Assembly (NCBI GenBank): GCA_008508345.1
Contig: QNGE01001280.1
Location: forward strand, 63,114-127,113
Direction of reading: 5' to 3'
Origin: Paragonimus westermani
Taxonomy: Eukaryota; Platyhelminthes; Trematoda; Plagiorchiida; Troglotrematidae
Length of the DNA: 64,000 nucleotides
Shown: piece by piece, positions 23,230 through 36,146 of the stretch
How the letters are laid out: each line of letters starts with the position of its first letter
How positions within the stretch are numbered: position 1 is the stretch's first letter
Notes under the pieces: generated by a model
Seen by the model: the letters and a program-made list of their open reading frames with translations, nothing else
Database searches by the model: none
What the model was told of the DNA's origin: nothing
Program-made: the position numbers and the translations under genes

Positions 23230-26200
23230 CACTTGTGTGAAGATTTTGTTATGCTGTCAGATTCAAATGACTATTAATACACGACGACGTACTAATTATC
23301 ACATTCTCAATGGTTTATTTCGAAGCGAAATCGGACACTTGCAAGTTTGAATGTGAAGATTAAATGGGGTCTTTGAGAGGATCTCGCCACCGCTGACACA
23401 CTCGGTGATCACAACATTCTAACTAATTGGGTTTAGGCGAGTCGGAATGGATTTAAAATGAATTCGGTTGAGTGAGCAGCGATGGGCTTCTTTGTGCTCA
23501 AAGTAGTAGACAGCTGCATATTACTTTTGATATAAGCTAAAATATCAAACAAAACGACGAACTGATAAATTCCGGGGCTACTTACTCATCAGTTTTTGAT
23601 AGCCGAAGCTTCATGTTCACACCTACTCTCCTCTGGGCCACTTCGGTTTGCTGCAACAATTTGGTAATTCACACACCCAGTGTTTTTCCACCCCAGTGTG
23701 TGTCGCGTGTCTGGATGTCAATTTAAGGTGTATCAAATGATTGGGTCCACACAAGTGAGCTTTGTTTGCTTTTCTAACTTGGTGGGATCGCGTTTGCTCG
23801 TTCTCCAAAAAGCAGTCAACCCTTTAAGGTGGATTAAGTTGAAAACGAGTCACGCAAAAGTGATATAAAGACATCCCGAACTAGGGAAAGTATGAGTAAC
23901 GTAACAAGGCGTTCGGTACTAAGATAATCGTAACCACGTTTGAAGTGATAAATGAGGTGAGATGTGCACAGCCCAGACATTAGGTTTTTATAAAAACTAA
24001 TCACTATATTTCAGGTTGGCGTAACAGGCAGAGTTACACCGTCCCATAGGCTTTCTGTTGAGCTGTACCGTCCCGCCCCAAGCAGTTTTTACCACCGGTG
24101 AAGCATGAGGAACTTATGGATGGGGGATAGCAGGGAATGTGAATTCACGACTGAACTCGCGTTGGAAGATGCAAAATACCAAAATCGATGACTTCTAGTA
24201 CTTTGACTGTGTCAACACTACACAGACAAAGTAGGGGAGATCAGATGAAGCAGAGACCAAACCATATCCCATGGAAAGCACTTGAATGTGTTGCAAACTG
24301 TAGCTGACTAACGGCTAAGAGAAGTCAAGTCTGTATTCGTTCTGCTCAAGTGGTTCTTATGCCTAAGCTGTTTGAAAATTCGACCTAACATTTTGAATTT
24401 GAGTACCACTGCTGCACGTGCCATCGTTTCGTTGTGGAATTCTTCTGTATGGTTGCTCCTAAATTCGGTCTTGTTTCATAATCAGGCAGCTGACACTGTG
24501 CTTGACGTGTGTCTACAGTTGTTACCAAAACTAATGTAGTGCTTGGACATTTTCAAAACACCAGATGAATTTAATTTAATGCACTATGAAAATTATTGTT
24601 GAGCTATTGGAAGCCACTGGAATACTACTTCGTTGTTAAGAACGTTATATGCGAGAGTAATCAATTATGACAGCCTTCACAATCTCTGACGCTGAAATTG
24701 GCTACTGATTTCGCTAGCTATTTTTAAGCACTAAAATATGCATCATTTACTGAACATCTAGGATAAAAACTCATATACACACACATATATATATATACTT
24801 TCTTTTAAAACCAATACATCCTTACTGATGCTATTTGGTTTAATTATAATGTCAATACTCAGAAGAGATTAATGCTGTCATAGTTAACATGTCCAAACGA
24901 AAACCTACGTTTAAAAGTTAATTTTTGTTGCATATTGATAACTCAAAGTTAGTTATTCTTTAAAACTAACCATCGTTGGCATAGCTTTCAGATACTGTCT
25001 AAATAACGTACTTGATTACTGACTCTACGTGATATCACATAACTTGTATTCAAAGTTTCATCATTTACCTGAAATGGACAAATCCTGAATGAATTTTGCG
25101 CTGAATGAAGGAACTATACATGGAACGTTTGGCAAAAATTTATTGGACAAACATTTGCATAATTATCTGGGGTGAGTCACTTTGGTAAGCGTGAGAAGAA
25201 AACAAGCAGAATGGAACCAAACAAAACGAACAGTTTATTCTGGCAAAACTATACCATTTCGGTATATTCACATATTAACCTTGTCTGACTTCTCTTAATT
25301 TTTGATCAGAACAAACATAGGATCATTCAAACTTCACTTCATTAAAAAGTTCACGGTAAATGTTATTGGTAGAAAATAGGGGAATGATATTATGTAATTG
25401 TAGGGAGAAAATTGCCCGATTGAACTAAATAGAAAGTAATGAATTATGTACAAAGGGTGAAAAGTAATCGTGACAGAACTGTATGATCGTCCCAGAACTT
25501 ATACGCTGGTTTCACAATGATAGAGCAAGTAGATAGCAGGTAGCTGGGGAATGAAAAACACATCATCACTTAATGGGCATTACAGTTGCCCGCTTCATTG
25601 TAAAAAGTCTGAGCGTGATCTAATTGTTACGTGGGCAAGTCCCATGGGATTGGTATTTTGCTTTGCATTTGCATGGTTCACGTCATTCTATAAAAGCATT
25701 GGGAGATGGGAAGAGCTCAGCTGTCTAACGAATACGACTGTGTATCTCTGAAAGTATCCGCTTTATATCTTCGTTATCCAAGACACACAGAGTGGACGTT
25801 GTCTACTTAGGAAAATACTGCTCTGAAGTATAAGAAATGGCGTGCTGATTAGCATCTAAACGGTCAGTTTATTCATCTGACCTCCATGGGACCAAAAACC
25901 ACCTTTAACACACTAACTGAAATTCATCTCCTTCTTTTGAAGTAGTTCCGTGAATCAGGCTTATCCAGAATAACTTTTGTCGCATTACGGAAACAGACGA
26001 ATTAACATAGATGGGTCCAAAAACCGTGGGGCCTATCCCAGATTAGGTGGATTTGTAGCCGATGTTAATTCACTAAAATGGCGTCAGTCAGTCCTGAAGA
26101 GAATGGTTTTCAGTACCCGTCTGAGTTCGGTAAAACACCTTGTTGCTTTCAGATATAAATGTAACATTCGTCGTTCGCCTCAACTGAATATAACTGATTG

Positions 26201-27654
26201 TCACCCTCTTTGAATCGTCAGTACCGCGTCATTCAGCTTCTTGAAACAGCATGAAACATCGTGAATAAAATTCTGAATAGCCAAACCTTCAACCTTTCCA
26301 GATTAATGCCTTCCACTCTTGGTTTCGTAACGCTTCGCCACAGAATAATTAGCTTACCCCCGGATTACTCGAGAAACTGACAGTTAGCAGTATCATTGAC
26401 TAAGTGGTAACGAACATTCAGTTCTTAATCCACCTGACATTGACAAACTGTCCGCAAGCGTTCACTGGTAGTAGGGAGTCAAGCCGAGGGAATTTCAAGT
26501 GTTTTCATTATGGAGGTTTAATTTACTCGAGTATATTTAGCATACTTCCCATGAGCGAAACATCATATTGCGATTTCGATCGCCGAACTGAGGGCATGTA
26601 CTACCCGCATATCATAGTTTGACTTTTCTATCACACCGGGTTCAAAATACTGTGACCCAAAGATGAGAGCAACTGGTTACTGACAAGTGTGACGACTGTT
26701 CAGGGATACCACAGAGTCGTTTGGCAAAATTCTCAAATCACGCACATCAGTTTCTAGTTTCGTGGCCCGTTATCAAGTGGTGTCAATTTATTTCAGGCCA
26801 GTATGTTTTGTTCCGTCCGATTTGAACTGTAATATGTTGTCTTATCAATGGCAAGTTAACGTGTTTGCAGGAATAATGTGTAAGACCCATCGGAAGAAAT
26901 GGTATAGTGAACTCCCAGGTAACTTTATTTTAGCATGTTATTTTAAATCTCTCACAAAAAGAGTACAACTCAAGCGAATGTTATCAAGAAAACCTTTGAG
27001 TATTTCAGAGGTACAATCGATTAGTAACTACCACATAAATGGGCATCCCGTGGCATCGTGAGCGCGAGATATCTTAAACGTTATTTGGAAGACCGTGAAG
27101 AATTAGCCAATTTGCTGCAAGTAATGAAAATCACACCGCTACTGGACACAACAAACAGGGATCCCACACCACTTTTGGAGCTTTAATAAAGTAAGCTATC
27201 GAGTAATTTTTTTGAAACGGAATGACGCAACGTTCAGTCATAACGTAACTTTCATTAGAACGATGTCATGTGTTCATTTTTTATATTTAGATTCACTGGT
27301 GCTTGCCAGTTGTCTGTATCGAACTAACCTTACAGTCAGCGAATCATTTATTAGCAGCCGACTGTTATTACCCGTAGGCTGCGGTTGCTGGAACACACCG
27401 GGGTGACATAGTTGAACGATGTGATCCAGGTGGTGCTCTCTTCCATGTTGGCGATTGCGACTGTGTCGCTATGGTAAATCGGGGTATTTTGTTTGCCATA
27501 CTCCAATAACCACATCTTCTGCTCTCGAAGTGTCTTAAAAAGGTTTTGGTCTCTTCTTTCGTTGCCAAACTCAAACTCGCGCGGCAATCTAAGCGTGATC
27601 GACTAAAATTGCACTGAGGTATCAACCTGAAAGTAACAGAGTTGAGTTGCTACA
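23230..27654. other. no recognised gene; one short AT microsatellite
   Basis: A (CA)/(TA) dinucleotide run occupies 24774-24797. Frames up to 99 codons occur without family signature, and none of the window's repeat families is recognisable. This is the longest blank stretch and may be intron or intergenic DNA. Confidence 0.4.
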
Positions 27655-28045
27655 TCTGAACGCTCAACCACTCTCGCTTGTGAGCAATGATCAGGTTGCC
27701 CGATCGTCTTGAGAGGAGACACAGTTACTGCCTGTTAACTCCAATCGATAACCCCGCGATTAGGACTTCCGAGACAGGTCGAGATCACAGAACTCATTAA
27801 ACCTGCAAGGCGATANGGTGAATGGCGCAGTGGTTAACACGGTTTCCTGATCGCCATAGCGTGGCCAGAGTTCAAATCGCGGCCGTGGCAAGGATATGCA
27901 CTACTGACGAGCTCTAATGAGAACGAAACTGGAGTCTAGTGCTTCTTCTCGGAAGAGGCTGGCTGGAAAGTCTATCTGAATGCGAACGTTGTGATCAAAT
28001 GTGAGTGATGGTCAACTTGAAAATGAACCAAATCCCCGACTGCTC
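27655..28045. repeat. head-to-head SINE-A pair around an N
   Basis: Bases 27655-27815 are the SINE-A leader half on the minus strand (CGCTCAACCACTCTCGC to AACCTGCAAGGCGATA). Base 27816 is N. From 27817 a plus-strand copy runs from AATGGCGCAGTGG (A-box) through GAGTTCAAATCGC (B-box-like), the ribozyme and the tail CCCCGACTGCTCATCAG. A direct continuation of one copy would not switch strand here. Confidence 0.85.
27898..27942 (+). ncRNA. hammerhead ribozyme, type I (one stem II mismatch)
   Basis: GCACTA, CTGACGA, hairpin GCTCTAATGAGAAC, GAAA, CTGGAGTC and TAGTGC follow in order. Stem I is six perfect pairs. Stem II has the same C-A mismatch as the copy at 17763, so these two copies share a recent source. 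The predicted cut is after the C at 27936. Confidence 0.75.
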
Positions 28046-31000
28046 ATCAGTAACATACTTTTGTCTTGACTATTTTCGAAGTTCTCACGTAAACTTAAGT
28101 ACACGGATTTCTGCTCCTCGGAAAATTTGTCCATGTGGAAGGTGTCAGGAGGTGAGGCAGCCTGATACTTTCTTGGTGCGGCTTAGATCGTACTTTGTCG
28201 TACTGACAGTCTATTTTATTCGTATACGAACATATCGTTCGTGATGAGTCCTGGTCATCGGCATCAACGTGTATTTGTTGTAAGAGGTCCTCTGGAGATA
28301 AGATGCTGATTGCAAGAAAGGTCGCCTACGTATGACTCAGCTTTCTCTTTTGAACAAAGTAAAGCGAATCCTTAGGAACGATGGGCGGTACAAATTACAT
28401 GAGGTCTGTAGAATCTGTCAAGATTCACGGGAATACGCGGTCTATTGGGGGCACCTGTAAACCTCTTGATTCGAGGCAGAACAAGACAGAATAGTGAAGG
28501 CTTACTCGGATAAAACTGTTCTGTTCATATATGAGCAGCGGTTAACAAATTATACAACTTACAGTCAAATGTATTTTGAGTACGGAATATGACTGTCAGC
28601 AGGTATCAGTCAGTAGTACTGTGGTGTAAGCAGTTCACTGAGGCGATACGAAATAATCAAAAAGGCGAGATTCCAAACAAGAGGTCGTAGTACCAATTCG
28701 GAGTGTGTTGCGTGTAACATTGTGGGAAATGTTCGGTCAGTATTTAATATAACGAATACATCGAGATATATTTACATAGAAGACCTACAGTACGATAGTT
28801 TGACCAGTGGGTATGGGAGAATTTGGGATTGACGTTGTGCAGGCCACTGTTCGTGGATGGGTAGTCGGGCGGTAGCGTCACTGTGTGGGGTTTGGGGGTT
28901 CAGTGGTTCAAGCCTACCTGCAGGTCTCTTGCTATCTCACTCTCATTCGCGCTTGCAGTGATGTGAACTTTATTTTCACTGATGCTGGCTAGAATCATCA
29001 ACGGGCTTTAATTCTGTTGCTAGAACTGTAATATGGACGACGTTTCCTAACTTGCGTTACTTGTGGCGTCGACGTGATCCCAATCTCCGAAGCATTAGCG
29101 ACATGTGAAAAAGACATATCAGCACTGATGAGATTCGCTGACATGTCTTCTAGACGGACAAGTTGTGTCGACCTCCGAGCACAGTTATCTCACTTCACAG
29201 GCTTCTTCTTGCTGGTCACACCTCACGAATGTCAGCTGACCGTCTGTCACATCTTGCGTCATTTGCAAACAGTGAATTAGGATGAAAGAGCTAACCTGGT
29301 GGCCAGTGTATGACGTGGGTTCTTGGCATGAAGGCACAGACGGTGAAGCTTGTTTCAGTAGGGAGTTCCCGGTTTTCAACCAAGGATCCATAGAGCAATT
29401 AACGTCGTTGGTTAAGAACACTGTCTGCTTTACTACTGGATAAGAAACAATGACGATCGTGTTGCAAAGTCATGTGTGCATTAACGCAATCTTTCCTCTT
29501 CGCCTTTCTCCTTCTTTGCCTTCCACGGTGTTGTGGCATGTTTACTACTTCACGTAGTCATTTCGATTATTAGTGGCAGACAGCGACTTTGGGCATGCAG
29601 TGATGGATCGTTTGTCGCATCTATCGTGTCGTCTTCTCGTTTACACTAAACTTAGAACACCGTGCACAACACCTTGGTCAGGGTTAAGTGTGTAGTCAGT
29701 AGCGTGCATTGGCCTCAGATGGTTTTACCAATGTGAGTGAAAATACGACTTTGGGCAAACGCTTACTTGGGTAGGTAGTTTTGGCATTAATATATCGATT
29801 AGAATGACTGGTGATTGCTGGTTCCGTTGGAGTACTAGAAGTTATGAACAAAATAGTCGACCAAATGTAAAGGGAGTACGCATGTGATCTAACCAATAAC
29901 GGATCGTAAATGTGAGTGTAGATTTGGCGGTTTCCATTCATTTGCCTCTCCGATCATCTTGTTGTCACCAACCCGTCTGTCAAGAATTTCAAACCAAAAG
30001 GTGACTTCACTAATACCTATGTGGCCTGTCGAATGGTTGGGAAGCCTACACACCCACTAGAAGAATGGTCTGGACAAATTAGCGATCGGTTTGACAGCAA
30101 GAGTGAGTGGCTTGGAATCGGTGTTAACAGTTTTTGGCTTATTTTTGGATATTACGTTTTCTCGTATGTTCACCCTAAAATGCTTTCTTTCATGTTCAGG
30201 TTCCACAACCGACCTATGCTGTTCGTTACTAAGTACAAACTTGCTGCTGGGACACTTCAAGAAATAATCATATGTTTGCGAAGTGTATGCAAAGACTATA
30301 ACCCCGCATTTACGTTATTAAGGCTTGATACGAATGCTTGCTATTAATCGTTTGACAACTGCACGTTTAAAACTGAAGGGGTGGTGATGGTCTGTGGTTT
30401 GTTGATGAGATGCACAACCTCGTTTTTAATTTGCTTTCCAACTCCGTGTTGAAAAATCTATTTTTCAGACCATTTGTTCCATAGAAACACATTTTAACAC
30501 TTTTTTTGACTCTACAGATACTTCACCTACGGGATTGACATTAGCTGTGGATAGCAAACTCTGACGGTGTTGGTCCTGCAGGATTAGTCAACAACGTGAT
30601 GGCTAGAAAACCTCGTCGAGAGATTAATGGATGATTTCTACCGCCGGAGTAGAATGAACTGCATGCCTTTTTTCCTATAACACTTTGTAGTTCAAGGGCA
30701 ATTTAAGTAGTTCGGAAAACCGCACTCAGTGGCAAGCACGAAAACTCTGCTGGTGAAAACTTTGGTTAATTCTGTGCCAAGTTCGTTGACTCGGTTACGG
30801 CCACCAGCTACCGTGATAAATGGTCCCAGTAACTCAGACCCAACAGAACATCAGTTTCAGGTGAAGTTATATAGTGTCTCCATTTAAGGAAAACATAACA
30901 GTCACATTCCACTAAACTATTGATCACATCTCACTAAAAACCTAGCTGAATAGGTTAATGATACCAGAACTGTCCAACAAACTAGTTTTCGTTGTAATGG

Positions 31001-31079
31001 GCAAAGGAGTGCATAAAAAAATTAGAAAAGAAAACATCGGAAAATGGAAACTAATTTTCCTACTGAACAGGTTGGCACA
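28046..31079. other. no recognised gene
   Basis: Chance frames only, up to 108 codons at 30021-30347. A GTGGTTCAAGCC block near 28904 is vaguely B-box-like but has no matching A-box. Confidence 0.4.
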
Positions 31080-31262
31080 TTCGTTGATTTGGATTAGATC
31101 CAATTGCGAAATATTAGGGTTTGGACTGGATTCGAACCAATGACAGAAAAAGCAAGCTCAAACCTGGCAAGCGTTCTATCAGCTGAGGTACAAAGCTACG
31201 CCAGGAGATTAGGAATTTCACATTTGGTCTCTGTTAAACACCTGTCCCACTGTCCCATCCGG
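31080..31262 (-). repeat. SINE-B copy
   Basis: The minus strand reads AAATGTGAAATTCCTAATC, CTCAGCTGATAGAACGC (A-box-like), then ATTGGTTCGAATCCAG (B-box). Leader, spacing and tail match the copy at 1070-1250. It is not a tRNA gene because no acceptor stem closes. Confidence 0.65.
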
Positions 31263-31400
31263 AACTCTTCAAATGATCTAACTGGTACAGCGCTTGTCGA
31301 ATTTCGGCATGCTGTTTCCTTCGCTGGTTCTAGTCCAGATGAAGCCCTGACTTTCTACAATTGGATCTCATCCGAAAACGAATATAGCAGTCCTGGCAGA
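31263..31400 (+). repeat. SINE-B fragment, inverted to its neighbour
   Basis: CATGCTGTTTCCTTCGCTGG followed by TTCTAGTCCAG matches the anticodon-arm to B-box part of the 1070-1250 copy (CATGTTGTTTCCATCGCTGG). It forms a head-to-head pair with 31080-31262. Confidence 0.55.
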
Positions 31401-33460
31401 GCAAAGACGCATTCACAACAGAATCTGTATGATTATCCGATAGCACTGGGTTCATGGGTGACCCCAGAGGTAAGATATAGTCTTACTGTACACTTACAAA
31501 CAATGACAAAGACGTGTCGATAGAAAACTTGTTCACTGACTCGAGAAGCTGACAGGTATTTTACATATGGGCGCGCGAAAAGCACATAAATATAGTGTAT
31601 ATTGAAATCAAAATTGAGCTGTAGGATTTTCACAACTCAAATGTAGATATTTTGACACCAAAATGATCAACAACCTAACCCTCGAGATTGCCATCTTTCG
31701 CGGAACCACAGACATGTCAGCACTCTCAGATTCAACCTTATTACTTGTAAACAAGTCACTATAAACCCTGTATTTGTTGCATTTCATAGGGCCACACGTG
31801 TGTATACGAACGCTGACCACCAGATGATTGGACAAAGAAAGTAATGGTTACACCGAGGAGCAAAGGTTACCATGACAATCAAGAAGAGTGTGCAGCCTGA
31901 TGCAAAATGTGTTGATGTAACAAAAGATCATAATTGCTGCTCCAATATTAGGTGAGCCTGGAAGATTTCAATTCGTAAGATCTGAACGGATTAGGCGCCA
32001 AGGATTTCACCCAAAATCTTGGTGCATTCCAAGTGTTCTTTGCTTGACGAAATAAACGGTAGCCGCGTATGTAGAATAAACAAGTTTTCCAAAGATTTTT
32101 ACTAGACACGTCGCACAAACCATCAATAATTGATGAATTCGGCATCGAGAAAATGTTATTAAGTTAACCCAAAATCAACCTAACTATCTGGGCATGGTTT
32201 CAATCTCCGCAATCTTTAGTCAAACTTTGTACACAAGCCACAAAACAGAACCGAAAAATTTTCAGTCATTCAGAGGATGATTTTGAGCTACACAAAACCA
32301 AATGGCAACAGAGACCACCGAAATTATCTGGACCAAATACATTTAATTGGTTCGGTACTTTCAATCACTTAGTGACAAATTTCACATCGTTCTACCACCT
32401 ATAACGGTTGAATGGGCTGACCTCCGAAGCGGAGCAAGAACATAATCCTTCCCCCTATCTATCTCAGCATCAGTCGTTTCTTTGATAAGCCTATCTGACT
32501 GGTTACATCAAATTTCCTTGTCTTGTTTAACACGTCCCCTGACCTAACATAACAAAAAATTAGTGTGCAATGTTGACCGTTGTATTATGCACTAGATCAC
32601 ACAGCTGTTACCTCTCAACCCAAATTTTGACTTGTAATCTACATGAATTTCTACCAAGCTAGGGATTGTGCAAAAGTTGTGACCCCGTCGCGGAAAAAAA
32701 ATTGAAGACCAACAAGAAAGAGGGAGAGCCGGAGGTAAAAAAAAGCTTGGAGAATGAATGTTTATATAGGCCACTGACAAGTTTATTCGCCGGGAATCTT
32801 TTCAAGGGTGTGGGACACAGTCACAAAGGTGGCCTCCCTCAAGCACTGGTCCTTTGTAAATTCCCCACCTGTAATTATCGTGTCACGCCACGACGCTGAA
32901 TAAGACTTCGAGCACCAAGCCTGGTTTGGATTGCCGGGCAAATCAGATATGATGATAGATGATAATAGGAATTGAGTGACTGGATTCCTTGGTTCTTAAA
33001 ATGTCGATCAGAAAGATGTGTGACAAGCCCGTGTTGCACACTGTTCCCTACTCATGTTTAGTTCAACTGCCCGAGACACATTTATTAGAATTACTCGCCC
33101 CCCCCCAATCTGTCCAATCTGTCAGGCGTGTTCGACGACTCGGTGCAAGGTATAGAGCGGTCACCGACAGTCACTGCACGGGAGAGAATCATTTGGGGAA
33201 AGGCCTTCTGTAACATGCAAGCCGGATGTTTTTACTCCGAATGGCCGTAGCAACAGCGAACCAAATTTGGGCCTAAATTCACTCAAATTCGTTTCATTCA
33301 GTAGAACAGCACCTGCCTGTTATAAAATCTTTCATGTTAAGAGCTTTGCACAACGGCAGGGTAAGGGGCTTGACAATCTCATGATGAGTGTACCCGTCTA
33401 CTGATTGCACGCTATTTAGAAGAGCGGACGTTTCCAAAGACATTGTTTTCGGAGCAAAGA
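31401..33460. other. no recognised gene upstream of the main PLE
   Basis: No similarity to a host gene or to the window's repeats was seen. A C9 run (33100-33108) is the only low-complexity feature. Confidence 0.4.
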
Positions 33461-33523
33461 CCGAAAACAAGCTTGTTCGCTACATGTTTCTCCTAATGTC
33501 TAAACCGGGTATTTTCACGCAAC
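33461..33523 (+). repeat. 5' pseudo-LTR of the PLE
   Basis: Matches 36085-36146 at all but about five positions, including one single-base gap. It contains the downstream half of the hammerhead-like motif (GAAAACAAGCTTGTTC) but lacks CTGATGA upstream, so a 5' ribozyme is not intact. The coding frame begins inside it. Confidence 0.75.
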
Positions 33524-35933
33524 TTAAACAAGCGAAAGACCCCACCGTACTAAAAGAACTTAATATGTTTATTAAGTTCATCACGCAGTTTGCAGAAGCA
33601 GAAGCAACCATTCGGTTTTTGAAGCAGTGCATCGGCCGTTTAGAATTTCCGAGGCAATATTGGTCAATCCTGCGGCGAACTCACATCAATATTACGGGAA
33701 CCGCTGCAACGTCAAGCTCTAAACAAGAAGGACACATTGACGAGCAGAGCAGTTGATTTGGAAGCGAAACAGAACAACGCAGCGATGATATTAAAAGAAC
33801 TAACGTACAATGAGGTCACCGAGTTCGAAACCCACGTGCAACGAATCGTGGCTAAGATGCGAGATAAGAGAAAAGCGATACTGCGTAATCAAATCAATCC
33901 AGTTAAGCCAAAGGCAGAATTCCCGAGAAACCCCGAACGGTACGTGCATAACTTTTCATCCTCAACATTGGATAAGCCCACTCTTGAAGTACTATCATTG
34001 GGGTCAAAATTTTGCTGTCCTATGCAACAACTAGATTTAGAGACTCAGTTCGAGAACCTTTATGACCAATTGAGTGATCTTCATCCATCACCAGATTTAA
34101 ACGTAGAAGTGTTCAGGGCCACGTTAGTTCAATCTTGTTATCAATACTTTACTCGAAAACCAATAGTCATGAACTTACTGACAAAGGAGCATCTATCTTC
34201 ACTTGCACCTCTAAGACGAGACGGAGAGATCATAATCTTCAAACCTGATAAAGGCGCAGGAGTCGTCATTCTCGATAAGGCTGATTACTTGAGGAAAATG
34301 AACTCGTTATTGGAAGACACAACCAAATTTGTAAAGATAGTCAACGAGAAGGATAGAACGATGACCATAGAGAAGGCTTTTACAAAATCGTTGCGATGCT
34401 TGAAACAAATGGGACTTATCGATTCAGGTACGTTCACGAAATTCAGACCAGTGGACACTGTTATCTCTAGACTTTATGGTTTGCCCAAGGTCCACAAATG
34501 TGGAATACCCCTGCGACCGATCTTGGACATGAGTAATTCCCCATATCACACAACTGCGAAATGGCTAGCAGGAATGTTAGAGCCGGTAAGCAGACAGTTA
34601 GCAGTCCACAGTTTGATGGATTCATTCGAATTCGTCAAAACCTTGAAGGAACTAAATGTGTCAAGAAAAAGTATATTCTCGCCTGATGTAACATCCTTAT
34701 TCATTAATGTCCTGCTCAGGGAAACAATCGAGTTTCTAGGCGATTATCTTGAGAACAACTCCATAAATGTGGAATTACCGGTAAATGAATTAAAACGGTT
34801 GTTATACCGTTGTATCTATAATTTTCAGTTTCAATTTTCCGGTAGACTGTATCGACAAAAGAACGGGGTAGCAATGGGGTCACCATTAGGACCACAACTA
34901 GCTGATATTTTATGGCAAAGCTTGAAAGTGGAGCGCTAGCAACCCAGATCAACTTGTTTACTCTTTACAAGAAATATGTAGATGACATTATTTGCGTAAC
35001 GGATGAATCAATAAGCCCTAGAGAAATACTGGAACGGTTCAACTCAGCCCACAGGAATATCCGTTTCACCATGGAGCCTGAGTCACCTGATGGCATTTTG
35101 TTCCTAGACGTCTTCCTGTCCCGCCGCTCAGATGGGACGATACAAAGGAAAGTGCACCGTAAGTTGACGTGGACCGGACAGTATACAAATTTCTATAGTT
35201 TTGTACCATTAGGACAGAAAATCAACCTTATCCGATGTATGGTAGATCGAGCGACGAAAATATGCTCGAGCGATACCCTGGAAGAAGAAAAACGATTCAT
35301 TTTTAAAGTCCTAGTTGAAAATGGCTATCCTGAACAGTTTATTTATAGACATATGTTAAGCGACACAAAATTAGACAATCCACATACCTTAGAGAAAAAG
35401 TCTGTTTATATTCCATTGCCTTTTAAGAGCGACAATGCCTCCAGTAATGCAAGCAACAAACTTAGCGTAGCCCCAAGGAAGACCTATTTTGCTGCAAAAC
35501 TGCGAGTCCAGTTTAGTTCCATACCGATTTTGCGCTCTCAGTTGAAAGATGCATTGCCTGTTCATGCTGCCTCTTACTGTGTATATCATTTTGTTTGTTT
35601 CTGTGGAACGAGCTATGTAGGCCGCACGACACGGCGACTATCTGAACGCATTCGGGAGCATAATCCAGTGTGGCTAACTCGGGGCGTGGCAAAATCATGC
35701 TCGTCTTCTATCACTGCACACCTATTGGAGTCCAACCATTCAATCGACTCATTTCGTCATATCTATCGCGCACCGGGATTACAATCAAAACTTATCAAAG
35801 AGCGCTTACTGGCAGCCGCGGAAGCCATAGCCATCCGTTTACTCTCCCCCCACTATGTATTCAAAAGCGTTTCGTAAAAACACTGAATCTTCCATGGCCT
35901 AGTGTGCACGTTCGGACCGAACAGATTACGTAA
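33484..35933 (+). pseudogene. PLE polyprotein: reverse transcriptase plus GIY-YIG nuclease, frameshifted
   Basis: Frame 1 (to 33756) is the N-terminal part. Frame 2 (33737-34939) holds FKPDKGAGVVILDK, the YGLPKVHKCGIPLRP block, motif A (PDVTSLF at 34681-34701) and motif B (GVAMGSPLGP from 34865). Frame 1 resumes at 34912 with motif C YVDD (34975-34986), FLDVFLSRR, the NGYPEQFI block and the GIY-YIG domain (YCVYHFVCFCGTSYVGRTT at 35575-35631, then RIREH). The RT and nuclease signatures are intact. Breaks lie near 33650-33740, in the T-run at 34907-34911, and probably in the C-run at about 35845-35851. After the last break the conserved tail QKRFVKTLNLPW appears in another frame. Confidence 0.85.
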
Positions 35934-36055
35934 TCATGACCACTATCTTAACAGTCATCAATACTTTGTACAATTGACTTGATCCTTCTGAAACTGATAA
36001 TGAACCGTTCGATCCCTTACTGTACCTTTTCTCACACATGATTAATTCGTATAAA

Positions 36056-36110
36056 TGTGTTGTAATTAGCCTGATGATGAATCGCCGAAAACAAGCTTGT
36101 TCGCTACACG
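36056..36110 (+). ncRNA. hammerhead-like motif in the PLE 3' tail
   Basis: TAGC just before CTGATGA pairs with GCTA after the cut site, and GTG/CAC can extend stem I. GAAA is followed by the self-complementary ACAAGCTTGT and then TC, giving a minimal stem III and a cleavage C. Hammerheads with tiny stem III are known from PLEs. The segment between CTGATGA and GAAA (TGAATCGCC) pairs poorly, so activity is doubtful. The same variant recurs at 56330-56345. Confidence 0.55.
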
Positions 36111-36146
36111 TTTCTCCTGATGTCTAACCGGGTGTTTTCAAGCAAC

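Larger units (their letters stand above)
33461..36146 (+). mobile_element. near-complete Penelope-like retroelement
   Basis: The element is bounded by direct repeats of about 62 bp (33461-33523 and 36085-36146), starting CCGAAAACAAGCTTGTTCGC in both. These are pseudo-LTRs of the kind PLEs carry. Between them lies a broken RT-GIY-YIG frame and a 3' tail with a hammerhead-like motif. PLEs move by target-primed reverse transcription using their own RT and GIY-YIG nuclease. The total of about 2.7 kb fits the family. Frameshifts make this copy non-autonomous, but it is the youngest-looking PLE in the window. Confidence 0.85.

Noticed and set aside
27823..27895. tRNA gene on the plus strand (TGGCGCAGTGG ... 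GTTCAAATC)
   Set aside because: The block recurs in many SINE-A copies with a fixed downstream ribozyme and lacks a paired acceptor stem.
33461..33523. intact hammerhead in the 5' pseudo-LTR
   Set aside because: The GAAA and stem III side is present but CTGATGA is missing upstream, so no ribozyme can form here.
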